Below, in pieces: positions 1-7,758 of a stretch of DNA of 64,000 nucleotides (position 1 is its first letter; every line of letters begins with the position of its first letter). The position numbers and the translations under genes were made by a program. The stretch comes from Lelliottia sp. JS-SCA-14 (lineage in GTDB: Bacteria > Pseudomonadota > Gammaproteobacteria > Enterobacterales > Enterobacteriaceae). The notes beneath the pieces were generated by a model. It did no database searches. It was not told the origin of the DNA and worked only from the letters and a program-made list of their open reading frames with translations. Location of the stretch: positions 2,480,001 through 2,544,000 of the forward strand of contig NZ_CP141606.1 of NCBI RefSeq assembly GCF_035593345.1, read 5' to 3'.

Positions 1-185
1 CCTTCCGTGCTGTTCACCAGCCCGGCGCGTGACAGACGGGTGAAGATTTTGCCCAGGTAGTCGTAAGGCACACCCTGTAAGTCCGCCATCTCCCTGACGC
101 TCAACTCCCGCTCGTTGCCTTTGGCATCCACCATGCACATCAGGCTATGAATGGCGTATTCCACACCGGAACTGTAAAAGGCCAT
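1..185 (-). CDS. Rrf2 family transcriptional regulator (partial, N-terminal 61 residues)
   Basis: The reading frame starts at the ATG complementary to 183-185 and runs off the left edge, so only about 61 residues are seen. They read as the winged helix of an Rrf2-type repressor: MAFYSSGVEYAIHSLM, then VREMADLQGVPYDYLGKIFTRLSRAGLV, the family's usual helix-turn-helix with the LxKIFxxLxxAGLV recognition part. Any Fe-S cysteines would lie in the missing part. It diverges from the oxidoreductase at 396. A perfect palindrome in the gap suggests that it controls that gene and perhaps itself, which is inference. Family assignment is fairly sure; the signal sensed is unknown. Confidence 0.8.
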   Translation of the reverse strand, partial: MAFYSSGVEYAIHSLMCMVDAKGNERELSVREMADLQGVPYDYLGKIFTRLSRAGLVNSTE

Positions 186-321
186 GTTTAACTCCGCTCT
201 CATTATTCGTGGTTATTATAGCCGTGTTCGCGAGCGAAAAAACAGCCTGTAAACCATTTGTTATCTAACTTGTTATTTTTACGTCACTTTCCTTTTTTAT
301 CATCGCTAACTCAGAAAAAAG

Positions 322-343
322 TTGTCGGAGTTAACTCCGACAA
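322..343. promoter_or_regulatory. 22-bp perfect palindrome inside a candidate promoter (putative Rrf2 operator)
   Basis: The arms TTGTCGGAGTT (322-332) and AACTCCGACAA (333-343) are exact reverse complements with no spacer. A TTGTCG -35-like hexamer (322-327) and a TATAGT -10-like hexamer (345-350), 17 bp apart, flank the palindrome, so a bound dimer would block the promoter of the gene at 396. A half-site-like TTTAACTCCG lies just upstream of the divergent regulator start (about 187-196). The role as operator is inferred from position and symmetry. Confidence 0.6.
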
Positions 344-395
344 GTATAGTTGCAGTCAGGTCAGACACAAAGCCTGATGAGCAAAAGGATCGAAG

Positions 396-1598
396 ATGAA
401 GAAGCATATTTTAATTGTGGGCAGTGGTTTTTCCGGTATGTGGGCAGCGGTGAGCGCGGCGCGTCTGGCGGAACTGAACGAGAGCAGCGATCTGCGTATT
501 AGCGTGCTGGCTCCGCAACCCGAGCTGCGTGTTCGCCCACGTTTCTATGAAGAAAAAGTGGCAGGCCTGGTGGCTCCCCTGACGGATCTCTTCGCCGAAC
601 TGGGTATTGAGTATATTCAGGGCAGCGCAGAACGTATTGATACCAAAGAGAAAGCGGTCTGGTATCGCGACAGCCACGGCAACACTACCCTCGCCACTTA
701 CGATCGTCTGGTTATCGCCACGGGCAGTCAGACTAAGCGCCCAGCGGTCGCCGGTCTGTCTGAATTTGCGTTTGACATCGACCAGCTCGAATCCGCGCAG
801 GTGTTCGAAAAACACCTCGATGCGCTGGTTCATCAGCCCTCTACCCCGGCCCGTAACACGGTGGTGGTTTGCGGCGGCGGCTTTACCGGTATCGAACTGG
901 CGACCGAATTACCGGCGCGTCTGCGTGCCCGTTTCGGCAAAGATACGCAGACTAAAGTTATCGTAGTTGAACGCGGTCCGGTGATTGGCGGTCGTTATAG
1001 CGAAGCCCTGCGCGATGTGATTGCGAATGCCAGCGAAGAGCTGGGCGTGGAATGGCGTCTGAACAGCGAAATCGAAGCTGTCGATGCCCAGGGCGTCACC
1101 CTGAAAAACGGCGAGCGCATCGAATCCTCTACCGTGGTCTGGACGGCTGGCGTCGAAGCTCATCCGCTGACGACGCAGATTGACGGCGAGCGCGACGCTC
1201 AGGCGCGTCTGCGCGTGAACGAACTGCTGCAGATCCCGGCCCATCCTGATGTGTTTGCCACCGGCGATACCGCCCATGCGAAAACGGACGATGTGGGTAA
1301 TACCGCGCTGATGACCTGTCAGCATGCGATCCAGCTCGGAAAATTTGCCGGACACAACGCCGCCGCCAGCCTGCTGAACGTCGAGCCGTATCCGTACCGT
1401 CAGGTGAACTATGTCACCTGTCTGGATCTCGGCGCCTGGGGCGCGGTGTACACCGAGGGCTGGGAACAAGAGGTGAAACTGGTGCGCGAAGAGGCGAAGA
1501 AGCTCAAGATTGCTATCACCAATGAGCTGATCTACCCACCCGCCGCAGACCGCGCGGTCGCCTTTGCCGCTGCCGATCCGCTGGCGAAATTTGTGTAG
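396..1598 (+). CDS. FAD/NAD(P)-dependent oxidoreductase, type II NADH dehydrogenase-like
   Basis: This 400-residue protein belongs to the pyridine nucleotide-disulphide oxidoreductase fold. An N-terminal ILIVGSGFSGMWAA dinucleotide loop (about residues 5-18) should bind FAD. A second loop, VVVCGGGFTGIELA, about residue 155 should bind NAD(P)H. The stretch VFATGDTAHA about residue 285 is the usual second FAD contact. No CxxxxC redox disulphide is visible, so it resembles NDH-2/FSP1-type quinone or other reductases rather than thioredoxin reductases. It is divergently paired with an Rrf2 regulator and followed by its own terminator, so it is probably monocistronic and redox- or stress-controlled. 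The acceptor is unknown. Confidence 0.8.
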   Translation: MKKHILIVGSGFSGMWAAVSAARLAELNESSDLRISVLAPQPELRVRPRFYEEKVAGLVAPLTDLFAELGIEYIQGSAERIDTKEKAVWYRDSHGNTTLATYDRLVIATGSQTKRPAVAGLSEFAFDIDQLESAQVFEKHLDALVHQPSTPARNTVVVCGGGFTGIELATELPARLRARFGKDTQTKVIVVERGPVIGGRYSEALRDVIANASEELGVEWRLNSEIEAVDAQGVTLKNGERIESSTVVWTAGVEAHPLTTQIDGERDAQARLRVNELLQIPAHPDVFATGDTAHAKTDDVGNTALMTCQHAIQLGKFAGHNAAASLLNVEPYPYRQVNYVTCLDLGAWGAVYTEGWEQEVKLVREEAKKLKIAITNELIYPPAADRAVAFAAADPLAKFV

Positions 1599-1606
1599 CG
1601 AAACCC

Positions 1607-1632
1607 ACCGCTCCTGACCGGGAGCGGTTTTT
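1607..1632 (+). terminator. Rho-independent terminator after the oxidoreductase
   Basis: ACCGCTCC (1607-1614), loop TGACCG, then GGAGCGGT (1621-1628), running into a T tract to 1632. The hairpin starts 9 nt after the stop codon and separates this gene from the ABC operon downstream. Confidence 0.85.
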
Positions 1633-1664
1633 CGATATTCCCGATTTCCGGCAATCCTTATCTC

Positions 1665-1738
1665 AATTCCTTTGTTCCCTTGTTTTCACACGCGCCCGAT
1701 GATGAATCCGACGCTAAAACAAAGATAACAAAGGAATT
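1665..1738 (+). promoter_or_regulatory. Long inverted repeat in the leader of the ABC operon that would sequester the ribosome binding site
   Basis: AATTCCTTTGTT (1665-1676) is exactly complementary to AACAAAGGAATT (1727-1738). Inside it, TTGTTTT (1680-1686) pairs with AAAACAA (1716-1722), giving 19 base pairs with one small internal loop around a roughly 29-nt apical region. The right arm contains the AAGGAA Shine-Dalgarno of the gene starting at 1743. In RNA this would hide the ribosome binding site; in DNA it could be an operator. Which of the two applies is not decided by the sequence. Confidence 0.6.
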
Positions 1739-1742
1739 CACC

Positions 1743-3362
1743 ATGCAAACCCCTTTTCGCCTGCCGCTGCTGACGGCGTTAATCCTCGCAGCGACTGCCG
1801 CACACGCCGCCGACACGCCGATTAAGGGCGGGACGCTCGTCTATCTGGAGCAACAGGCGCACACCAATCTCTATCCCCCGGCGGGCGGTTTCTATCCCAA
1901 TGGCGGTATCCTGAATCAGATCACCGACAAGCTCACCTGGCAGAACCCGAAAACGCTGGAAGTGGAGCCGTGGATCGCCGAAAGCTGGTCCACCAACGCC
2001 GACAAAACCGAATACACCTTTAAAATCCGCCCCGGCGTGACCTACTCTGACGGCACGCCGCTGGACGCCAACGCCGTCGCCAAAAACTTCGACACCTACG
2101 GGCTAGGCAACAAAGCCCAGCGCCTGCCGGTTTCGGAGGTGATCAACAACTACGACCGCAGCGAAGTGGTCGATCCGCATACCGTGAAGTTCTACTTCAA
2201 AAAACCATCACCGGGCTTCCTGCAAGGCACCGCGACCATCGGCTCCGGACTGGTTTCGTTGAGCACCCTGAAGCGCAACTTTGAGGAGTTGGGCGACGCG
2301 CGCCACATCATCGGCTCCGGCCCGTTCGTGGTGAAAGAGGAAAAACTGGGCCGGGAAGTGACGCTTGAGGCGCGCAAAGAGTACCAGTGGGGGCCGAAAA
2401 ACCTCGCCCAGCAAGGCCCGGCGAATCTGGACGGCATCAAATTTATCGTCACGCCGGAAGACAGCGTGCGTGTCGGCGCGCTGCTGGCAGGTCAGGCTGA
2501 TTTTATTCGCCAGGTTCAGGCCTACGATGAGAAACAGGCCACCGAGCAAGGGTATAAAATCTACGCCGCCCCGACGCGCGGCGTGAATGACAGCATCAGC
2601 TTCCGCCCGGACAACCCGCTGGTGTCGGATTTGCGCGTTCGTCAGGCGCTGATCCACGCCACCAATGCGAAACAGGTCGTAGAGACCCTCTTCTCGCCTA
2701 ACTATCCGCAGGCCAAATCGGTGATTGCCGACTCCGCGGCCGGCTTTGTCGATCTTAGCGACAAACTTACTTTTGACGTGGCGAAAGCCAATGCCCTGCT
2801 CGACGACGCGGGCTGGAAAACCGGCAGCGACGGCATCCGCGCCAAAGACGGACAGCGCCTGGCGCTGACGGTGTACGAATCCCTGCCGCAGCCGCAAAAC
2901 AAAGAGGTGTTGCAGCTGGTCGCCCAGCAGTGGCGACAGGTCGGCGTGGCACTGAGCGTCAAAGCGGGCGATGCGGGCAGCCGCACGCTGGATAACCTCG
3001 ATCCGCTGAAAACGCCACTGACCGTTTCCGAAGTGGGCCGCGCCGATCCCGACGTGGTGAAGAGCATGTTCTACCCGGCCAACCGCGACGCGCTGCTGCA
3101 AAAAGGCGGCTCGAGCGACAAGGTGAAAAGCTTCCGCGACGACAAACTCAACGAACTGCTGGTGAATATCTCCGCCGAGGTCGACCCGCAAAAACGTCTG
3201 CAATTAACCGGCGATGCCCAGCGCTATCTGCTGGATAACGCCTACGTGATCCCGATCTTCGAGGAGCCGCAGGTCTTCGCCGGTGCGCCGTGGCTGAAAG
3301 GGGTGAATTTCGAAGCGGTAGGACGTCCGTCGTTCTACGGCGCGTGGATCGAGAAACATTAA
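1743..3362 (+). CDS. ABC transporter periplasmic substrate-binding protein, SBP_bac_5 (peptide/nickel) family
   Basis: A 539-residue precursor with a clear signal peptide (MQTPFRLPLLTALILAATAAHA, cleaved before ADTP). The mature part has the family features: WIAESWSTNADKTEYTFKIRPGVTYSDGTPLDANAV near residues 75-110, and VRQALIHATNAKQVVE later. I start it at 1743 because this ATG follows AAGGAATT and begins the signal peptide; an upstream in-frame ATG at 1680 would place 21 unrelated residues in front. First gene of a six-gene operon ending at 8850. As I recall, the association with a luciferase-like monooxygenase and an AhpD protein corresponds to a family named after Klebsiella KPN_01854. 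The ligand is unknown. Confidence 0.88.
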   Translation: MQTPFRLPLLTALILAATAAHAADTPIKGGTLVYLEQQAHTNLYPPAGGFYPNGGILNQITDKLTWQNPKTLEVEPWIAESWSTNADKTEYTFKIRPGVTYSDGTPLDANAVAKNFDTYGLGNKAQRLPVSEVINNYDRSEVVDPHTVKFYFKKPSPGFLQGTATIGSGLVSLSTLKRNFEELGDARHIIGSGPFVVKEEKLGREVTLEARKEYQWGPKNLAQQGPANLDGIKFIVTPEDSVRVGALLAGQADFIRQVQAYDEKQATEQGYKIYAAPTRGVNDSISFRPDNPLVSDLRVRQALIHATNAKQVVETLFSPNYPQAKSVIADSAAGFVDLSDKLTFDVAKANALLDDAGWKTGSDGIRAKDGQRLALTVYESLPQPQNKEVLQLVAQQWRQVGVALSVKAGDAGSRTLDNLDPLKTPLTVSEVGRADPDVVKSMFYPANRDALLQKGGSSDKVKSFRDDKLNELLVNISAEVDPQKRLQLTGDAQRYLLDNAYVIPIFEEPQVFAGAPWLKGVNFEAVGRPSFYGAWIEKH

Positions 3363-3363
3363 G

Positions 3364-4311
3364 ATGATGAGCCACTATCTGCTGCGACGGGCCGGGATGG
3401 GGCTGCTGGTCCTGTGGGCCGCGTTTACCCTCTCCTTCGTGCTGCTTCAGGTGCTGCCGGGCGACGCGGTGCTGATTAAATTCCAGAACCCGGATCTGGG
3501 CTTAAGCCCGGCGCAAATCGAGGAGATGCGCGTCGCCTATGGCGCGGACAGTCCGCTATGGCAGCAGTATTTCCACACTCTGTTTGCCATGCTGCGCGGC
3601 GATTTTGGTTTTTCACTCCAGGCGGGGGTGCCGGTGAGCGAGCTGATCGCCACTAATCTACCCGACACCCTGAGCCTCGCTCTGCCCGCGTTCGCGCTGG
3701 CAGTGGTGCTGGCCTTCGCGCTGGCGTTTGCCGCGCGACTGCCGGGGCTGCGATGGATAAGCAATGCCATTCAGTCGGTGCCGGTGCTGTTTATCTCCCT
3801 GCCGACTTTCTGGCTCGGCATCGCGCTTATCCAGCTGTTTTCCTTCCAGCTGCGGCTGATCCCGGTGATTAACCCGTCGCCGCTGCAGGGGCTGATCCTG
3901 CCGATCGTCACCGTCGCCATTCCGATCTCCGCTCCGCTGGCGCAAATCCTGATGCGTAGTCTCGATCAGGTCGCGGCCCAGCCGTTTGTTGCCGTGGCGC
4001 GCGCCAAAGGGCTGAGTGAAACGGGTGTCCTGTGGCGTCACGTGACCGGCAACGCTCTGCTGCCGGTGCTGAATATCGCCGGGATTTTGCTCGGCGAGCT
4101 GATCGCCGGGGCGCTGATTACCGAAACCGTGTTTGGCCGCAGCGGCCTGGGCCAGCTGACGCAGCAGGCGGTGAATAATCAGGACATCGCCGTGCTACAG
4201 GCGGTGGTGATGATCTCGGCGCTCGGTTTTGTGCTGATTAATCTGCTGGTGGATCTGCTGATGCCGCTCTTTGACCCTCGCCTGCAACCCGTGACCGGAG
4301 GTGCATCATGA
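3364..4311 (+). CDS. ABC transporter inner-membrane permease, DppB-like
   Basis: A 315-residue membrane protein of the binding-protein-dependent permease family. The N-terminal MMSHYLLRRAGMGLLVLWAAFTLSFVLLQVLPGD is the standard DppB/OppB first helix followed by the LPGD turn. The EAA-type cytoplasmic loop is seen as VAVARAKGLSETGVLWRHVTGNALLPVLNI near residues 215-245. It starts 1 bp after the binding protein's stop and overlaps the next permease by 4 bp (ATGA), so the genes are co-translated. It should pair with the downstream DppC-like subunit to form the channel. Confidence 0.9.
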   Translation: MMSHYLLRRAGMGLLVLWAAFTLSFVLLQVLPGDAVLIKFQNPDLGLSPAQIEEMRVAYGADSPLWQQYFHTLFAMLRGDFGFSLQAGVPVSELIATNLPDTLSLALPAFALAVVLAFALAFAARLPGLRWISNAIQSVPVLFISLPTFWLGIALIQLFSFQLRLIPVINPSPLQGLILPIVTVAIPISAPLAQILMRSLDQVAAQPFVAVARAKGLSETGVLWRHVTGNALLPVLNIAGILLGELIAGALITETVFGRSGLGQLTQQAVNNQDIAVLQAVVMISALGFVLINLLVDLLMPLFDPRLQPVTGGAS

Positions 4312-5159
4312 GTCTGGTGGACTACGCCGCCGCCGCGCGAAAACGCGTTCCGGCCCTTCACTCTTTCGACGTTCAGCCCGGTTTATGGCTGGCGTGGGGG
4401 GTGATTATCCTTGCCGCCCTGGCCGCGCTCGCGCCGGGTTTGCTCACCCAGTACAGCCCGATTGAAGGGATCGCGGGCGCACAGCGCTTAGCCCCCCAGG
4501 CCGGACACTGGCTGGGAACCGATCAGCTGGGCCGGGATGTTTACGCCCGCATTGTGTATGGCGCGTCTCATTCTCTGAGCGCCGCGCTGGCCGCCGTGGC
4601 GATGGGCTTACTGGTCGGCACGGCAATCGGCGTGATTGCCGGGGCTTTTGCCGGACGCGTGGAGTCGGTGCTGATGCGCTTTGTCGACGTGTTGCTGTCG
4701 ATTCCCTCGCTGCTGCTCTCCATGACGGTGATTATTTTGCTCGGGTTCGGCACCGTTAACGCGGCCATCGCCGTTGGTGTGGCGTCGATTGCCAGCTTCG
4801 CCCGCCTGGCGCGCGGGGAAGTGGTGCGCATTCGTCACGCGGATTTTGTCGAAGCGGCCTACGGCAGCGGCGGCACCTTCTGGGCGGTGCTGTGGCGACA
4901 CATTTTGCCGAACTCGCTGACTGCCGTTCTCGCCTTCGCAACGCTCCAGTTTGGTCAGGCCATTCTCGCCCTCTCGACCCTGAGTTTCCTCGGCTACGGC
5001 ACGCCGCCGCCGGTCCCGGAATGGGGCCTGCTGATTGCCGAAGGGCGTAACTATCTTTCAACCGCCTGGTGGCTGACCACCTTCCCCGGCATCGTGGTGA
5101 TCGCCGTGGTGCTTGCCACCAACCGTATCAGCCAGCAGTTAAGCGGAGGCCGCTCATGA
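4308..5159 (+). CDS. ABC transporter inner-membrane permease, DppC-like
   Basis: A 283-residue second permease subunit. An N-terminal cytoplasmic segment and first helix precede the conserved HWLGTDQLGRDVYARIVYGASHSL block that marks DppC/OppC proteins, near residues 65-90. The EAA loop follows near residue 180 (FVEAAYGSGGTFWAVLWRHILPN). Its start overlaps the DppB-like stop, and its own stop overlaps the ATPase start in another ATGA. It forms the heterodimeric pore of the importer. Confidence 0.9.
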   Translation: MSLVDYAAAARKRVPALHSFDVQPGLWLAWGVIILAALAALAPGLLTQYSPIEGIAGAQRLAPQAGHWLGTDQLGRDVYARIVYGASHSLSAALAAVAMGLLVGTAIGVIAGAFAGRVESVLMRFVDVLLSIPSLLLSMTVIILLGFGTVNAAIAVGVASIASFARLARGEVVRIRHADFVEAAYGSGGTFWAVLWRHILPNSLTAVLAFATLQFGQAILALSTLSFLGYGTPPPVPEWGLLIAEGRNYLSTAWWLTTFPGIVVIAVVLATNRISQQLSGGRS

Positions 5160-6763
5160 CCGTTCTGTCCGTGGAAAATCTGACCTTAAGCTATCGCATC
5201 GGCCGCCAGTGGCGTGAGGTAGTGCATAACGTCAGTTTCACTCTGAAACGCGGGGAAATGCTGGCCTTTGTCGGCGAATCCGGCTCCGGCAAAACCACCA
5301 CCGCGCAGGCGATTATCGGCCTGCTGGCGGACAACGCCCGTCGCGACAGCGGCAAAATTGTGCTCAACGGCGAAGAGATTAGCCAGTGGTCGGCGAAGCG
5401 GCTCAACGCCCTGCGCGGAGCACGCATCAGCCTGGTGCCGCAGGACCCCGGCAATTCCCTGAATCCGGTCAAAACCATCGGCGCGCAGGTGGGTGAAGTC
5501 CTGCATATTCACCAGAAAATCACGAAGGATGAGCAAGAAAATCAGGTGCTGGCCCTGCTGACCAAAGTCGGGCTGAGCCACCCGGAGCAGCGGATGAAGC
5601 AGTATCCGCACCAGCTTTCCGGCGGGATGAAACAGCGGGTGCTGATCGCGATCGCCATCGCCCTGCGACCGGACCTGATCATCGCCGACGAACCGACCAG
5701 CGCGCTGGACGTGACGGTACAAAAATGCATTCTCGATCTGCTGGATATTCTGCGCCGCGAATCCGGGACGGCGGTGCTGTTCGTGACGCACGATCTGGCT
5801 CTCGCCGCCCAGCGCGCCGATCGCCTGCTGGTGTTTCGCCACGGTGAAGTGCAAGAGCACGGCGCGACCGCCGATGTGGTGCGCGCCCCGCAGCATGCCT
5901 ATACCCGTCAACTGCTGAGCGATTTGCAGGGCTCGCGCTTAACTATCGCCCCGGTATCCGGCCACCGGCTGGCCTCTGCCGCCATTCGCGCGCAGGGGAT
6001 CAGCAAACAATTCTCCCTCAGCAAAAACCACTTCCTGCAGGCGCTGGATAACGTCAGTTTCGAAGTGCCGCGCGGGAGCACTCATGCGCTGGTCGGGGAA
6101 TCCGGTTCGGGGAAAACCACCCTTGCCCGCATTTTGCTCGGGTTTGAGCAGGCGGACAGCGGGCGCGTCATCCTTGATGATATCGATGCGACGCAGCTCA
6201 GCGTGGAGGCGCGCCGCCAGCTGCGCCAGAAAATTCAGTTCGTCTATCAGAACCCGTTTGCCTCCCTCGACCCGCGACAAACGCTGTTTGAGATCATCGA
6301 AGAGCCGCTGAAAAACTTCGGCAAAATCACCAGAGTGGAACGCAAAACTCGCGTTGAGGCCGTGACCACGCGCGTCGCCCTGCCGCTGGAGCTGTTAAAT
6401 CGCACGGCGCGCGAGCTTTCCGGCGGTCAGCGCCAGCGGGTCGCCATCGCCCGCGCCCTGATTCTGGAGCCGACGATTCTGGTGTTGGACGAAGCCACCT
6501 CGGCGCTGGACGTCACGGTGCAGGCGCAGATCCTCGCCCTGCTGCAACAGCTCCAGCAGCAGCTGGGGCTGACCTACCTGTTTATCACCCACGACCTGGC
6601 GACCGTTCGCCGCATCGCCCACAGCGTGACGGTGCTGAAAAGCGGCCAGGTGGTTGAACATGGCACGGTGGAGGCGCTCTTCTCCTCGCCGCAGAACAGC
6701 TACACCCGCGAGCTGATCGACGCTATCCCCCATTTTTCACCTGCGACTAAGGAGTACGCATGA
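5156..6763 (+). CDS. ABC transporter ATP-binding protein with two fused nucleotide-binding domains (DppD-DppF type fusion)
   Basis: A 535-residue protein holding two complete ATPase domains. The first has Walker A GESGSGKTT at 40-48, signature LSGGMKQRV and Walker B LIIADEPTSALD. The second has Walker A GESGSGKTT near 314-322, signature LSGGQRQRV and Walker B ILVLDEATSALD. It replaces the separate DppD and DppF subunits. I take the ATG at 5156, which overlaps the permease stop and directly precedes the ATPase fold, rather than an in-frame ATG 29 codons earlier inside the permease gene. It energises import by the two permeases. Confidence 0.92.
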   Translation: MTVLSVENLTLSYRIGRQWREVVHNVSFTLKRGEMLAFVGESGSGKTTTAQAIIGLLADNARRDSGKIVLNGEEISQWSAKRLNALRGARISLVPQDPGNSLNPVKTIGAQVGEVLHIHQKITKDEQENQVLALLTKVGLSHPEQRMKQYPHQLSGGMKQRVLIAIAIALRPDLIIADEPTSALDVTVQKCILDLLDILRRESGTAVLFVTHDLALAAQRADRLLVFRHGEVQEHGATADVVRAPQHAYTRQLLSDLQGSRLTIAPVSGHRLASAAIRAQGISKQFSLSKNHFLQALDNVSFEVPRGSTHALVGESGSGKTTLARILLGFEQADSGRVILDDIDATQLSVEARRQLRQKIQFVYQNPFASLDPRQTLFEIIEEPLKNFGKITRVERKTRVEAVTTRVALPLELLNRTARELSGGQRQRVAIARALILEPTILVLDEATSALDVTVQAQILALLQQLQQQLGLTYLFITHDLATVRRIAHSVTVLKSGQVVEHGTVEALFSSPQNSYTRELIDAIPHFSPATKEYA

Positions 6764-7749
6764 CGCGTAAACGCCTGGGATTCTTTACCCGCCTGCTGGA
6801 CGACGCCCCAGCTAAAGAGCGTTATCGCCTGGCGACCGAACAGATCCGCCATGCGGAGCGCCACGGTTTTGATACGGCCTGGATTGCGCAGCACCATTTC
6901 CACGAGCGCGAAGGCGGCCTGCCGTCTCCGCTGGTGTTCCTCGCCCACGTTGCGGCGCAAACGGAAACCATCCGTCTGGGCACAGCGATTATCACCCTGC
7001 CGATGGAAAACCCGCTGCGCGTGGCGGAAGACGCGGCGGTGCTGGATCTGCTGGCGGACGGTCGTCTCGAAGTCGGTTTTGGCTCCGGCGGCACGCCGAC
7101 CTCATTTCTGCCGTTTGGCCTGACGTTTGAACAGCGCGGCGCGACCTTTGCCGACCATTTGCACCTGATCCAGAGCGCCTGGCGCGGGGATTCACTCGCC
7201 CATCCGGACAACCATCTTTACCCGCCTGCGCCACAGCTGGCGGAGCGCGTGTGGATCGCGACCTTTTCCGTCGACGGCGCGGTACGGGCAGCGCAGGCCG
7301 GGCACGGGCTGATGTTGTCCCGCACTCAGCCGCGCCCGGCGGACCAGCTCGCTCTCACCCTCGACCAGATCCAGAACCCGATTATCGACGCCTATCTCGC
7401 CGCGCTGCCTTCGGGCATTGCCCCGAGAATTCTGGCCTCGCGCACGGCGTTTGTCGCGGACAGCGATGAGTACGCCCTGAAAGTCGCGACGCCCGGTTTA
7501 ACCCGCCAGGCTCAGGCACACAGCGCGGCGGGCCACACCGTCACAGGTGACAGTGTCACGGATTATATCCGCCAGTTCGACGCTCATATCGGCGCGCCGA
7601 ACACCGTGCTGGCGTCGCTGGCTGAGGATTCGGTCCTTAAACGGGCGACGGATATTTCATTCCAGGTCCACTCCGTTGAACCGTCTCACCGGGACACTCT
7701 GCGTTCCATTGAGCTGATTGCTGAACATATCGCCCCTCAACTTCTTTAA
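6760..7749 (+). CDS. Flavin-dependent luciferase-like monooxygenase (LLM class, KPN_01858-like)
   Basis: A 329-residue TIM-barrel flavoenzyme. KRLGFFTRLLD opens the first strand, followed by YRLATEQIRHAERHGFDTAWIAQHHF, the LLM signature region, and RLGTAIITLPMENPLRVAEDAAVLDLLADGRLEVGFGSGG, the flavin-phosphate region. The gene overlaps the ATPase by 4 bp. LLM enzymes use reduced FMN and oxygen; no flavin reductase lies in this operon. As I recall, this precise group is annotated only as a putative monooxygenase. Its job is presumably to oxidise the compound imported by the upstream transporter. Confidence 0.85.
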   Translation: MTRKRLGFFTRLLDDAPAKERYRLATEQIRHAERHGFDTAWIAQHHFHEREGGLPSPLVFLAHVAAQTETIRLGTAIITLPMENPLRVAEDAAVLDLLADGRLEVGFGSGGTPTSFLPFGLTFEQRGATFADHLHLIQSAWRGDSLAHPDNHLYPPAPQLAERVWIATFSVDGAVRAAQAGHGLMLSRTQPRPADQLALTLDQIQNPIIDAYLAALPSGIAPRILASRTAFVADSDEYALKVATPGLTRQAQAHSAAGHTVTGDSVTDYIRQFDAHIGAPNTVLASLAEDSVLKRATDISFQVHSVEPSHRDTLRSIELIAEHIAPQLL

Positions 7750-7758
7750 GGAGTTTCT

